From: Ceratodon purpureus
Lineage: Eukaryota; Streptophyta; Bryopsida; Pseudoditrichales; Ditrichaceae
Assembly (NCBI GenBank): GCA_014871385.1
Contig: CM026427.1
Coordinates: forward strand, 11,904,430 to 11,968,429
Length of the DNA stretch: 64,000 bases
Direction of reading: 5' to 3'
Within the stretch, counting starts at the first letter, position 1; each line of letters opens with the position of its first letter. This document shows positions 14,168 to 31,259 of the stretch, one piece after another. Both the position numbers and the translations under genes were made by a program. The notes under the pieces were generated by a model. The model was not told the DNA's origin. It did no database searches and saw only the letters and a list, made by a program, of their open reading frames with translations.

Positions 14168-14409
14168 TGCTACCTTTAGGTGTTTGAAATAGAATATCAC
14201 AATTAAAAATAAAGGATTTTTAGAAAAAAATGAAAAACAATGATTTCATTCTTTTAACTTGAATATAATCAATTTTTATTCTTTACTATGATTTGATTTT
14301 CATAACTTATTCAACTAGAAATTTATATTCAGTAAATAATACAACAACCCAATCTATTTTAGATAAATAAATCATAATTATTAACTAAGGTTGTTTTATT
14401 TATGTTACC

Positions 14410-15090
14410 AAATGACAACATTGTCTCTTGTCAATGGCTTATTGGTTGATACAACTTTTTTTCGGTTAGCAAAGTGGAGTGTCTCTTATCAATGGATTGT
14501 TGATTGACACAATTCTTTTCTAGACAACACTATCTCTTGTCAGTGGGTAGTGCCTCTTGTTAGTGGATTATTGATTGGTACAAGGATTTTCTAGGTACTA
14601 GTGCCTACTGTCAGATGGCAATCTAGACAACATTTTCTCTTGTCACTGGGTAGTTGGTAGGTATAATTCTTTTCTAGTTAGCAAATGACAATGCCTCTTG
14701 TTGGTGGATTTTTGATTGGTACAATTCTTTTCTAGGGAGCACTGTCTCTTTGTGGGCGGGTTGTTGGTTTACACAAATCTCTTTGTAAGCAAACAATTGT
14801 GTCTTTTATTAGAAGGTTGTTAGTAGGCTATTGTTTGATACAAGTCTTTTTCTGTTAGCAAATAGTAAATTGTTGGCTTTTACAACTTTTTTCTTGTTAG
14901 CAAAGAGTTCTATCTCTTGCAAGTCTTGTTCTTTTTTATTGAACGATAAAAGTCTTTTTAGATAGCACTTTTACAAGGTTGTGTCTCTTATCAGTGGGCT
15001 TGTTACTGGGCTCTTGATTGATATAAGTCTTTTCTTGACAACATTGTTTCTTGTCAATGAATTGTTGGTTGATACATCTCTTTTCCTCCG
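14410..15090. repeat. Degenerate minisatellite, unit roughly 60-70 bp
   Basis: The phrases GTCTCTTGTCAGTGG, ATTGTTGGTTGATACAA and TTCTTTTCTAGG recur about ten times with substitutions and indels between 14410 and 15090. Unit length varies, so this is an old and decayed tandem array. No coding capacity. Confidence 0.75.
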
Positions 15091-16319
15091 TGGGATTACT
15101 CATTTAGAAATGTCAAGTTACTATACACCACACACTTGTTCAAAAGTGCCCATGAGGTTTCAAACTTGGACCTGATAAACAATCTCTTCAATCAACAACC
15201 AAGTTCATGCCTAAATGATTACCAAAGGCAATTACCAACTATTAAACCACAAAACCTAGATATAAACTTCATTTGAAATCCAACCACATATAGTTACTTA
15301 AGTGTCTATTCTTGAAAGACAAGAATAGTTCTACACCTCTAATTCTTTATGAGGTAGCCTCAAACTTTAGTAATAGAACAAAAAGACACTTAATTCATGT
15401 CGACTTTCTTTGAAGATTGAAGTTTTTTTTTTGGCAACAAGGCTTAAATTGCTAAACATAGGTACAAGTGGATCTTTGTAGGTAAACTTCACATTTATAG
15501 GCACACAAAGATAAGGAAATGTAAATATAGGATTCTAAAATAGTCCATTCAACATGTTGGATGTACTTGCTTTGATTATAGACAGTTGACAATTCAATAA
15601 TTCTATGAGTCCATTGTGTGTCATCTATTTCTTCCAAGTGTAAGACTTCTATTCATCAAATCACAATGAACTAACACTTTCAAAAGAGATTTTTTTTATT
15701 CATTCATTGCGTTAGATTCTTCTTAAAAAAATATTGTCAAACAATACTCCTATCATAAAATGCTCTAGTGATAGATAAACGTAATCAACGTACAAAAATC
15801 CTAATCACAAATTTACATCAACATTGTGCTGACACTGATTTAGAAAACAGAATCATCAACATAAACAATGGATATTAATTTTCTCTCCTCTTAGAAATCC
15901 CAGCAAACCATACCCAAAAAAACCAAATATATGATTTAAAAATATTGGGTAAAATAAAGTCTTCGTAGCCAAATAAACTTCATTGTGTGCAAAGTTTTTG
16001 TTAAAGTTTATAGAATCTCATGATTTATGGTCATTTGAACCGAACACTGCACAAATTGATAGCCATTTGAGCTAAATTCAAAATTAATCATTAAAAAAAA
16101 TTTAAAAATAAAGACCTTCCTACAACTGATTCCTTCGTTTTATCTATTTTAGTTTCGAAATTCATCTCCCTTACAATCACTCTCCATCCATCCAATGCGG
16201 CCCCGGTCAGTATCATGCACTACCAGATATCCTTGCATTCCAAATCCTGCACACAGCAGTTGTTCCATATTTACACAATCTGTTTTTTTGGAATTATTGT
16301 AATTTTGAATCAGATTTCA
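15091..16319. other. AT-rich intergenic DNA, nothing recognised
   Basis: No gene, inverted repeat or tandem repeat could be supported here. The segment lies downstream of the minus-strand aspartyl protease and may include its 3' UTR or a last small exon. Confidence 0.4.
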
Positions 16320-19300
16320 TTCATGTATAATACAAAAATTGTCTTTCATTTGGTTAACTGGTATCAACTTAGAGGAGACAATGACAATAGTACCGCCAAT
16401 AGAAGCAACAAGGTTTGGGTCATCTGCTTTCTCATCAGGCAATAAACTCAAACATATAAGATTGCACTCATCCGCCACACAACCCTGCACTTCCATCAAG
16501 TGGGTAGGTCAAAGCAAATTAGCCTTGTCAATAGAAAGCAAAGTTTATGTACTCAACCAAAAAAAATTAAAAATTAAAATTAAAAAGTAAAAAAATTGAA
16601 AGTTTAAAACATTCAAAAAAAATTTAAAATTAAATTTGAATTTAAGAAAAAGAATTCAATCACAATCCATGAAAAGTAAACCCAATTTGAAGGATTAGTG
16701 ATGTTGTATGTCTATAGTTCACCTTCCACGACATATATTGTTGTGGTTTCAAATGCAGAATCGTACTCTTTTGGTTTGGCTCCTCTGCTAGCACTATTTG
16801 TATGGTCTCAAAGTCCTTCTCTGGCATTCCTCTGCTCCTCATCATCATTCAATAAAATGGGAATGAGTATACAATTAATAAGTTGTCATGAACATTGTAA
16901 AATATGAATTAAAGCTATTACTAAATCAGTGACAAGAACAACAATGAAAGTGACGAACTAAGTGCGACCACGAAGGTCATTGACAAGTGTCTTTGGAAAT
17001 ACATGCTGAAAAAGAAAGCCATTTTTAATTTGTGTTAGTAAAGAATTTGAAGGCACTTTGAAATATGATAAGATATTTAAAATGTAAAAATACTCTTGTA
17101 TTAAAGATAGATTAACAAACTATATTTCTTTAAAACGTATTTTTGCAAAATCTAGAATATTTCCATTATATTTTTCTATTTTATGAAAGATTCATCTTTG
17201 ATTAAAGCCTCTAGAAATATTATTTGACACAAGGGTCTATAAGATTTAAAACTAAATGTATCCCTTAGCTGCCAAATATGTTTATGTAAAAAAAACATGC
17301 ATGTGGAAAAGAGTTTACACACTTTTTAGGAATACACCAACATTGTTTAACACTATCATAGCTATATACAATTGGCACTGCGCGATCAAAATTGACATAT
17401 CCTTTCACATTAGCTTGATTTACAACCTGCAAAATTGTTGCGTTCAGTGAATTATTTCACCTAATTTGATGGTGAGGTTATGGCGATTAATTGCACTACA
17501 TGTTGTGCGAAATGGGTTGCATATTTTGATGTTAGTTTTTCTTTATTCTTTTCAATTATAAAGAGTTGACATCCTATTGAATTGACACTGTAATTTACTA
17601 TTGAATGCTACATAGATCACACCAATTTGTTTCAATTTGATATTGTAAATTTTTGATAATCATCATCTGTGTTTAAAAAATATGAGTCTTAACTAATATG
17701 CTTACATATTCACTAATTGGTTTGTAAAGAGAATCCTCTACGTATGACGCTGTAGAACCGGAATCAATCATGATAATGGATTCACTTGTCAAGTTCAAAG
17801 ATAATTGTCCCAACTTTATGCTCTTCACATGAACCTGGTAGAGGTTTTTATTCCTGCTTTTCATAGCATGCTTCATCGACCACAATAATTTTTATTCAAC
17901 AGACATGTTAAACATGATGGTTCCAACATCATTATTGATACAAATAATATTTAAATAATATTTTTTTATAAAAATTCCACTTATAATTTATTTACAAATT
18001 GTGGTAAAATAGTTCATTGATACTGAGTACCATAGAATTTTGAAAAGGATATTCACCCAGATTCAACCATAGGACTCCACATTATATCGAGTGTATTGAG
18101 AAACTTGCTTCTGCCAAAAAACACAAATCCAGAGTCTCTCTTGATATCCATAGTATCCAAAGAGCGGAAACAATGACCGAGAACATTTGATGAAATCACT
18201 CTCAGACTTCGCAATTGTGATATGAATGATAACTCTCCCTTATTTAATCCAAGCAATCCATCGCTTGTGAGAGGCCATCTCTTCATATTTTCATCACCAT
18301 AACGCCCATCCAATTTCACATGCCATGCACACCTATATCATCAAATGAGAGAACCTGACCACATTATCCCAATATAGGTCTATATCAACAAGAAGGTTTG
18401 AAGCTTGGTAGAATTTACAACCAAGGATTGTAATTTTTAGTTCTTACCTCAAAATTTGAAAAAGAAAAAAAAAACAGCTGAAGGATTTGTAAATGCGTAC
18501 ACAAGTGATACAGTTCCTGGGAGCTGGTTACCCTCCGCTGTCTCCAATGTAACCACATCTTCAACAAATAAACCGCGAAAATTGGAGCCATCGTAGTATG
18601 TAACATCACATATACACTGCCACTCGTTGGCTGTATCACAAGGAAAATTTGGATTCTCCTGAAGAGCCTTACATAATGGCCTCTTGCAATTGATCTGCTG
18701 TTGTTTCTCTGGCATATACATTCCATTGGGTCCCTATTCAAAGCATTCAAACCAAAGACATCTCAGAGAATAATTTGGACAAGTTTGATTTTGAGTATTT
18801 AATTGGTAACGCCATATCCATTAAAATGGCCAATCATGTTTATATTGGCCGCGAAACTAATAAAACAAAGAGAGAAAATGAACTCAAATAACACTTTTTC
18901 GCGGCCAAAATAATCAGGATTGGCCAATATGAATGCGCCATTCTGGTAAAACTACCCATTTGGAGAATAGATCAAAGACAACTATTTGTAAGTTGTAGGA
19001 GTGAATTACATCAGGAGGATGTTCATCAATTGTAGGCCATTTGCATGCAAGCCATGATGGCTGACTCCCTGTGTCAAGTTGGAAGTGAAAGATCTTCTTT
19101 GCTTTCCCCACAGCTAGCTTCACATAGTACTCTTGGTTCCTGCCAACAATGAGCAATTGTGAAACATCAATGATTCCTACATTTCCTCCAAACATAAATC
19201 ACCAAACATCAGTCTATGCAAGGTGTTTTGAAGTGTGAGTATAAAAGAAGAAGAGAAACTTTGGTCTCTGGAGTGAATTAAGTGTCTGTTTGTTCCACCC

Positions 19301-19828
19301 CAATCCAATCCCCACAGGACGAAGGAATGGAAATAAAGAACTACTCCCAAGTGTGAGTATGAAATTATTGCTTGCAAACTTCTCAAACTTCTGATCACAA
19401 TCCACAACTGATAAACATTTAAACCCTAATTGAGCTTCAGTTGAGAATTGAAAATACCACCGGTTGTGTGAAAAGCCTCCCAAAACCCTTGACTGTGGAC
19501 AAGAATCATGGCTCTGAGCAATCCGTCTCTTTGATGAAAAACCAGCAGATCTCTTCTCTTCCAAGTTATGAGATAAGTTGGGATGATGGTGAAGCAGATT
19601 ATCACGAGAATAGAGTTTGAAGAAGACGACACTCTCGTCTTGTTGAGATGTTGGAGACACAGGCTGCTGCCGCAGATACTTTTGGGCAAATAGCATGCTG
19701 ATGAGAAGGACGATTACACTCCATATTGCGTGTTGGTTGCATGTTCGGAAAATATTTCTGAAGTCACTTCGAGGTTCATGCTGTCTGGGGCTGTGCCCAT
19801 GTTGCTGTTGGATCCCTTGTCTCCTCAT
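16320..19828 (-). CDS. Pepsin-like (A1) aspartyl protease with N-terminal membrane anchor
   Basis: Exon 1 (19828-19461) encodes a basic N-terminus and a hydrophobic anchor at about residues 34-52. Exon 2 (19139-19010) joins in phase and carries EYYVKLAVG and the first catalytic motif, DTGS, then SWLACKWP. Exon 3 (18733 to about 18460) has CDVTYYDGS and GLFVEDVVTL. Exon 4 (about 18333-18060) has SDGLLGLNKGELSFISQL and NVLGHCF. Exon 5 (about 17885-17706) has the second catalytic motif, IMIDSGSTASYV. Exons about 16848-16723 and 16493-16320 resemble the C-terminal region (FETIQI..LHLKPQQYM; GCVADECNLICLSL). Both active-site Asp motifs are intact. The exon 3/4 junction is unclear: a poly-T/poly-F tract near 18470 would need a frame change or another donor. 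The last exon boundary is also unresolved. An AT-rich intron of about 0.9 kb separates exon 5 from the C-terminal part. Confidence 0.78.
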
Positions 19829-20802
19829 GGAATATGAACGACGTTATTGATAGTCACAATGAAAAATCAGTAATGCGGCCCATTCAAGTACATATGGATT
19901 GAATAATTTTTCAAACTTTCCCATTGAGTGAACATGTAGAATTTTTTATCCCTGCTAATCCTTTTGTTGTGCTTCCTACTTGCAACACTAACTTCGAAGA
20001 ACTGTGCATTTGTCTTTGTGAAATGAGGCCTTGATGTGAGGAAGTGCACTTGTGTAATGTAAGTCTGCTAATATTCGAAGTCACCCAGTTGAATGTTAAA
20101 GGAGGACACCCGATTAACCCGATTCTGTCATCTAAGTCTTTAACCCTGTTATTGCTGTGACTTGCCCTAAGAGTTGTTGATGGAAGGCCAGTTAGGGTTA
20201 GGTTAGACAGGGTCACATGAGTTTTTGGCTTCTTCATTACTGATTACTGAACAGTCGAGAGGATAGTTCAACTGAGGATATCAATTTGTTCCTCAGTTTG
20301 TACTTTACACTTCTCTTGTACCCTCAGACAGTCACATAATTTTTTGTAATAATTGAATGTGGAGCCAAAACTTAGAATACAGTAAACCAGGGACAAGAAG
20401 TGGACAATTTATAGATGAAAATACTAATTTACTTGGTACAATTTAAAAACACTATCTACAGAAAAGAACTACAATCTATTTCACTAGGTACGAGCCCAGC
20501 TACATAACTCCTGCGCATATTATGTCTTTTTTGTTGTTTTTGCATTTTTCTTGGGTATTCTTTTGGAACGCATACGGAACACAATTTCTACCTTCAGTTC
20601 TAATCGACCTAAGTACCACGAAAGGTTTTCACTAAAACTACATGTTAACAGTGGAATTGTACATTACACAACAGCCAAGGAGAGCTTGACCTACTTATGT
20701 ACAGCACAAACGTAGAATGGACTCTTCGACACACTAAGTCATACACCATTTGAGATTTCAGATCTTATTGCTTCAGTCATCAGAGGATGACCTTTCAAGT
20801 TC
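19829..20802. other. Spacer between protease and kinase genes
   Basis: The high-coordinate part is the promoter side of the minus-strand protease. The part next to 20803 is the 3' flank of the minus-strand kinase. No further gene could be supported. Confidence 0.5.
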
Positions 20803-24179
<3,377 letters not shown>

Positions 24180-27100
24180 CGACAGAAACTTCTCAATCCT
24201 TCAGTGGGAGATGGTGCCCGGGTGGTGATTGATCGAGTACCGAAACGTAGATTTATCGAAATCGATGAACAATATTTGGTTTGTTCTACCACCGTTGCGC
24301 TTCTTTCCCACGACTGGTCGAGGTGTGCGAAGTGTTCCACTGACAGCCCAGCTGCAGGGCAGCCATAGACAACCCTAACACCGGCCGGAACACCTCGGAA
24401 CAGTCTACCCAAACTCCTCTGGAGCCAAACGATTCACTGGCTTCTACAGAGTCCCGAAATTGCATTACCTGAGAGAATGGTGATAGCACTTACGTATGTA
24501 CGTACTCCTAAAGCTGGTACTCACGCGAAGATTAACTAGCGTACCTGTCAACGAGAACGTGACGGAAGTCGCACTCCTGGGGCAGAATGGTGGCTTTCAT
24601 CACGTCGTCGCAACGAGGTCCGCAGCACGGCCGCATGGTCACAGACACACGCCTTGCGCTCTCCACAGATATCATCATCTCACCTCATCTCACAGTACTC
24701 GATCGTGTCTACTCAAGTACTTCCATGTCTCGGAAATCTGGCGTATATCTCAGGGACAACCCTCTAAAGCTTATTAATCGCAGTTCTAAGAGAGTCGCAC
24801 CAACCACGTACGAAGCCTGCACACGCAAAAGAGAAGCTCCTAGCTAACACTTTCCTTACACTCCTCTATCACAGTCAGAAAGAGTAGTACGAAATAACCT
24901 CTACCACCACTACAAAGATCAAACCTTTGCGGTACTACTAGACAGTACTCAGTCACCCGAGAGGATTTCCAACCACGCCGACCGACTTCGACAAGATACT
25001 CCACCTCCCACTGACAACAAAAAGACGGATTCACCAAACCACACTAACGAACTCCGAGCTCAACCGACAATATCGACCCCGTAACGATGTCGCCGTCTAC
25101 TTATTCCAACGTCGCCAACAAAACGATAAAAACCTCTCCAAAGATCTCGGACGTCGCCTCTCACACCCCGCCCACGTCGTCCAATGGCCCCGATGGCAAA
25201 GATCCTGACAGCCCACCCCGGCCCTCAATCAGGCTAATATTATCTCACCACGTTGAGTGACGACACCGAACTCTCTCCCTTGGCCTCCCGTGCAAGCATC
25301 CACAGTACTGTTACTAGCAACTGTTACTCTTCACCTCGCTTCTCTTCACACCTCACACGATCAGATAATCATTCAACACCGAGTCCCAACTGTTGATGAA
25401 GTTCTCTCTACTAACTCAACTAGCTAGGAACAAGTTTTCACTGAGCTCAGATACACAGATAATTCTAGAAACGTAACTTCACCCTCCTGGACAAAAATAA
25501 AAAGCCATTGCCGTCTTGCAGGAAGACACCACAGCAACGAGGCTAGTACAACAGCCCATGTATCCAACCTCGGATGTGATCAACTGTCAACTGCAACGCT
25601 GCAGGGAGGTTTCATATCAGTGCACTAGACAAGGAGAGGTTTGAAATGAGAGTGAGAAGTGGACTGTGGGCAAGTTTTTGTGATGAATTGCAGGCGAAGG
25701 AGCAAGGCATGACGTCCACCATGGACGATAACACGACACCGAAATGCGACGAATCGGCCGCAGCTTGGACGCAACGTATCGACGATGTGCGGTGTCGTCG
25801 ATGCGGTGGTCGCTGTTTTTCTGTCCCCTGCTGCTCTGCATTGTCTAGTGGCCGTCGATGAGAATTCTTTTTCGCATCGGAGGGTGGAGGAGTGATCCGC
25901 CTGTCGCCGTGAGTGAGGTAGCTTCGGCGTTTGATTCTGCGTGTTCTTTTTATATTCTTGAGCGTCATTCGTTGTGTGTTCGTTGTGGCCTGCCCGAGAG
26001 AATTGCTGGTGAAAACTTGTAGCCTGTTTTTGAAACATCATCCAAAATGTCGAGTCTGGACATTGTTTGACACTGGTGAAAATGTTGGACATAAGATTTC
26101 TGCTGTTGGATTTGCTCCGTGGAATCTACTTTTGAGTGTGGGTGAAACTTGGTGGCTTCGATGGGCTTGAGTGTTGAGTGCACCCGATGAAAGGTACATG
26201 GAATATGGAACTTGGACGGTGAGGCTGTGATTTTCTGAGTCTCTGAAGGCTGAAAATGTTGGCTACTTATAGATTTTTATTTTAGCTTTCTATCATTCAT
26301 AGCAAAAGATTCACTCTGATAGAAGGATGTACTGCAACTATTTACTGTATGGCAGTAACTTATCATCTAACCCCAAATTTGCTCCTCTGTTGGCATCGTT
26401 TGAATTAAATATTAATCGTTAAGTGACAACCCCATCCCCTTGGGTTGGGTTTCCAAAGAATCTTTCTTTCAACAACCCCAATCTCTTGGGTTGAGCTTTT
26501 AGAGAATCTTTCTTTCAATAGGAGCGAAATTTAGATTTATTAGTTCATGTTGGAGTACAACTTAGATTTAATAGCTCATATTAGATCCAACTTAGATTTT
26601 GTAGCTCATATTGGGCTCTATCAATGTAGCTCAATACAAGTCCGCCAATGCACCTACTTGTAACATCAAATTTTTAGGTGTTTATTCACAATCTATATTC
26701 AAAGATTTTTAAGGATCATTTGATTCTTGCCTAAGCTCTTCATTGATTCTCTATAAACTTGTTTCTTGGTTTTCATTGCTCATGCATTCCTATCCAACCT
26801 AAATATATAATCCACATTCTTGCTAAGGTGTTTCAAGCAGCTGCCTGTGGGTGACCACAATGTCATTTTATGATTAAAGGTCACACACCTCTCAACACAT
26901 CAAACTTATGGCACAACACCTCACTCTGTTATTGATAAAATAATGCGATCCATATTCTGAACCACAGAATGCCTGGAATTTCAAAATGCCAATGACATGT
27001 TCAGACTGATAACTTAAAATAATCGCTTTCGAATTATGCTGGAGATCATGCCTCTTTGACATGCACATGACCAGTGTCTTGCTGAAATCAGGGTGCACCT

Positions 27101-28037
27101 GGAGGCCATTGGAGCCAGAAAGCATATACAAAAAGGATGCATGCCTTTGTTGCAACTTGGAATAACCTTATGGCCAATTCCCGCAGTATGGACAGAACAA
27201 CAAAATTCAACCTAGGCATATGCATAAGGGATATACTACTTGCATGATGATGAGTTTTGATTATATCAATGCTGTAAATTCCTTATTCACAGGCTTGTGG
27301 GTACCCAACAATCTTAGTTGGATTCCTAATATGTGAGGCTTGCTTTTCACAGCGCAATAAAGAGAAAGTCACGAAGCTATATTATAGATGCACTAAAAGT
27401 TTGGTTCTCAATCAGTATATAGCAATACTGGTCAAAACTAGCAGAGTAGATCACTTAACGTAGGCTACTAGCAGTTTAGGCAAAAAATAATTAATTACAA
27501 TTTTGCCTAAATCATTGACTCTATTTGCTGGAAAAAAAATTAATTAGATTTTTGAGCTCATATTCTTTATACTTTTACAACTCCCCAATAACACACCAAA
27601 TTTAGGTATAGTGATTGGTCCATGATACATATACAAGAATAGATTAGGGTCCATGAAAAATGATTCACTGATTCATAGGAAAATATATAAGTACTTTTCA
27701 AAACAAATAACAAATTAACGGGTTTGAGCTTCTCACTCAAAAGTCCAATGGCTTAAAGCCTTCAAGTAACGGAACAGTGTCATAAGTTAGTAAAATAGTG
27801 GCATCCCTGAAAGCCAGGCAAAACTTGGGACAAGAGGAATCTAGTGCTATCATTGATTCAGTGCTACAGTTGCCATTACTTCTTCCCACTTCTGTACAGT
27901 ATCAGTTTTTCCTGTACCCAAATGAAAAGTACAGTTTCAAAATAAAAATAAATTAAAAAAATGAAAGTACAGTTCTGACATCAGCCAAACAGGTAAGGTT
28001 TCTTTGGGCACTGCTGATGAATGATGAATGTAAGGTA
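24180..28037. other. Intergenic DNA; likely kinase 5' region at the low end
   Basis: 24180-26000 is relatively GC-rich and probably includes kinase promoter and leader. Overlapping frames on both strands at 25.6-26.1 kb show no domain, and I do not call a gene. 26200-28037 is AT-rich without a supported gene. Confidence 0.45.
26427..26625. repeat. Two short tandem duplications
   Basis: A unit containing CAACCCCA, CTTGGGTTGAG and AGAATCTTTCTTTCAA is present twice (26427-26518). Next to it the phrase CAACTTAGATTTAATAGCTC and variants recur at about 30-bp spacing (26520-26625). Confidence 0.6.
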
Positions 28038-28058
28038 AGGTGAGAGCACCCATTCCCG
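28038..28058. repeat. Left TIR of the pogo-like element
   Basis: AGGTGAGAGCACCCATTCCCG preceded by TA at 28036-28037. It is a perfect inverted match to 32058-32078. Confidence 0.92.
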
Positions 28059-28709
28059 ACGACGTCCCCATTCCCGGTTGATGCCCAGGCACCCTGATCC
28101 GACGAAATGTGAAGTGCGACGGGTATCTGCGCCAGGAGAAACGGATCATGGGACAACTGTGATTGGGAGCGTGAGTGCATGACTCCGAATTAGACACAGA
28201 GGGCCGCAACTTTCTGAATCTTCTCATGACGGCTCCGACGTGCAGAGTTGACGGCTCCGGCGTGCAGATCAGCTCCCTTTGTGAGCCACAAGACTTGCTT
28301 TGTAGTGCATCCGCTGGCAGGTGCATCGACTAAAATTAAGCGAAAACAGGATTGTGGAAGATGGTTTAGGTGTGCTTGCTAAATGTAGATAAGCTGCCAT
28401 AATTGTTTCGTTAGCATGCAGTTAAACTTGGTAATCGACACTGGGCGGCTCGGTATGGGGTGCACAGCAGAGTGTAATTGCGACCAAAAATATTTTCAGC
28501 ATAAGTAATGCATACCAGACATGTACGTGAACACACAGTCACAGAACTTCGATTGCTCATTGTTTGAACTTTGCATTTTCAACGTCACTTCAAGGTCCAG
28601 TTTCCTCCTACCTTGTTTCAGTAGATTAGAATGCATGATTACTAACTTCTGGCAGCTTCCACATGTGATGTACGACTGAGCCTTGACCAGATTTTGTGTA
28701 GCAGGTGTC

Positions 28710-31259
28710 ATGGCGTTGCACCAACACTACTCCGACAGTGCCAGTAACGATGCATCAAGGGGCTATGACAGCGAAAGTGGAGGTGAGAGCGAGATGGAGC
28801 CAGTTGTCGACCTTGCCGAAGACCTTCCACCAGCACTTATGAGTTTGAACCGGCCTGCACAGGGCTGCTCTTCAACGCAGCCGCGACACTCACATGCACG
28901 AGCTCACTTGAGCAACGGGTCAGCATCATTCGACGAAGGCGCAGACAATGTGGTTGCAGCCACGCCTCCGAACGTTCTCTTCGGCCAAGCACGCCATCCG
29001 CAATTGCGGTTCTCAGCTGCCAGGTCTATATGGAGGAACGTAGTAGGACGTCGAAATAGCATGCGGAATGATCAAACTGCCATACCGTACGTTGGAATTC
29101 GGAGTGCTGGGAGGGCGCTGAGAGGAGGTCGAAGAGGAGTCCCCGTCAGTGCCGAAGCAGGTCCTTCACCATCAACTGTCGGAGAGAATGGTAGGCAGCC
29201 CCTACAAGACATGACCAACACCAGAAGAAATGAGCTCCCATTCAGATAGCGCCGAAGAACAGGTAGATGGACCGACGATCAGCTCGCTCGGGCGATGAGA
29301 GCAGTGGAGGGCGGCATGCGGTTGGCATCAGCAAGTGAGCTGTACGAAATCCCTCCATCTTCCCTACGCGATCATCTGTACGGGATTACACTCGGGCGGA
29401 AGCGGGGAGGAAAAGCGGTCCTCACCCCGGGAGAGGAGCAGCAGATAGTACACTGGATCACTGAGTTGCAGCAGCTTGGACATCCGATCACCATGGCAAC
29501 TTTGCGAATGAAGGTCGCGGAAATTTGCCAAGGCAGGGAGACTCCATTCACCGAGGGGATCCCTGGCCGGGGCTGGTTGCGGTGGTGGCGTAAGCGGCAC
29601 CCAGAGTTGTCACTGCGGGTGGCTCAGGGACTGGAAATTGCTCGTGCCCGAGGCCTATCTGCAGGCAACGTCCAATCATTTTATCAGAACTTGGAGCAAC
29701 TGTATGAGAGGTACTAGTACTCACCTGAACAAGTATGGAACTGTGACGAGTCCGAGGCTCAGGCTGGGCAAAATGGTGGCGCACTTGTGATTGCCATAAA
29801 AGGTACTCGTTCTGTTCGGCAGGTCATACTCGATGAGCGAGAGTGGTTATCTGTGCTTGTCTACGTCAATGCAGCTGGTGCATCTATCCCGAGCTTCTAT
29901 GTCTTCAAAGGGAAGAGATTTCGAAGGAATTACATTGCACGGTGCGAGAGTGGAACCACCATGGCTATGCAGCCGAAAGCCTGGATGACGAGCTACTTGT
30001 TCTCGCATTGGTTATCTCATTTCGTAAAATGTCTGCAGGAGTTCGGTGGAGTCTCTTCGCAGCGAAGACATCTACTCATTCTGGATGGGCACTCAAGCCA
30101 TGTATCATTGCACGCAGTTGAGATTGCCCAAGGCCAAGGCATTGATCTCCTTAGCCTCCCATCCCACACATCGCATGCCATGCAGCCTCTCGAGGTTTGC
30201 CTCTTCAAACTGTTCAAGAATGCCTTTAAGGCATACCGGGATTACTGGACTTATCGTTCAGGGGGCGCTGCTGCAAAAAAAGAACACCTAGCCCAGTGGG
30301 TGAGCTTGGCGTTGAAACGTGCACTTACAGTACAGAACATCCAGAAAGGCTTTATGGTGACAGGAATATGGCCTCTTAACAGGGAAGCCATGACCGGGAA
30401 GATGGGCCCGAGCAGGGTGTACGAAGAGGAGCGAGAGCACCCTGAACCCGCATCCACCTTGCAGATAGAAGAAATTCAAGCTGACGTGGAGGTACCTGTA
30501 GAGGAAGAGGCGCAGCATTTTTATGTGAGCGTCGAGGATGCGGGTAGCGGTAGCGACGTCGACGCCCCTTCGGAGGAGCCAGCTCCGACCATGCCGGAAG
30601 ATCTGCCACCGCACGAGGGACCGGCACCCAGCAGCAGGTTCCTCACGTTGCCCACGGTTACCATTCGAAGGCAGCGTAATCAGCTGGAGCCCCTGATTGG
30701 TTACTCGAAATCGATAATTCTGACCAGTGATGAATACTTGGCTTCCATGGAACAAAAATCTGCAAGACGGGAGGCGCTGGAAAAATCAAAAGAGGAGAAG
30801 AAGAAACAGAGAGAAGTAGAGAAAATGCGGAAGGAAGAAGAGAAATTGAAGCTCTAGGAGAGAAAGCGAGAGAGGGAGGAGGAGCGTGCACAGAAGAAGG
30901 TGTTCGATTTGTCCTGGTCTCCGGTCGCAGTCTCTGCATACGGCCAGGACTTGCACAACCGCATTCGCTCGGGGCAGCCCTTGCCCCTTAACACGTACCG
31001 CGCTCCGTTTTGTGGATTTCCTCCGGAAGTCTGCATCGAAAATCAAAGGATTGCCATTGAGCGTAGAAGGGCCAAGAGGCGAAAAGAAGATGCGAGCAAC
31101 CTACCGCCCCTCACCACCCCGGAATGGGCACATAGACCAGGTGCGCCTTTGTGGTCACGTATCATTCCTCGACAGTCGCGGGCGGTGGGAGCAGGTGGCC
31201 ACGGCAACACTCCGTCACGCTCGCCAAGGGTGATGGAGTGGCTCAGGAGCCCGGAGTAG
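28710..31259 (+). pseudogene. pogo/Tigger-like DDE transposase with three in-frame TAG codons
   Basis: A single frame of 850 codons runs from ATG 28710 to 31259 without any indel. It is interrupted only by TAG at 29247-29249, 29715-29717 and 30855-30857. Domains: an acidic, Ser-rich N-terminus; a Psq-type helix-turn-helix near GRWTDDQLARAMRAVEGG and SLRDHLYG; a CENP-B/Tc5-like helix-turn-helix (ITMATLRMKVAEIC to RGWLRWWRKRHPEL); and a DDE_1 catalytic core with D346 (WNCDES), D459 (LILDGHSSH) and E495 (MQPLEV). The last acidic residue is E after 35 residues, where pogo relatives usually have D. An acidic region and a Lys/Glu coiled coil follow, then a C-terminal extension beyond the third TAG (FDLSWSPVAV onward). 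At all three TAG sites Gln (CAG) would fit, so C-to-T decay in CAG context is the simplest cause. Without readthrough the full protein cannot be made. Confidence 0.85.

Noticed and set aside
20175..20215. Telomere-like TTAGGGTTAGG phrase
   Set aside because: Too short and isolated; not a repeat tract.
25612..26092. Overlapping minus-strand frames near 25.6-26.1 kb
   Set aside because: Open on both strands, no domain, no neighbouring exons that extend them.
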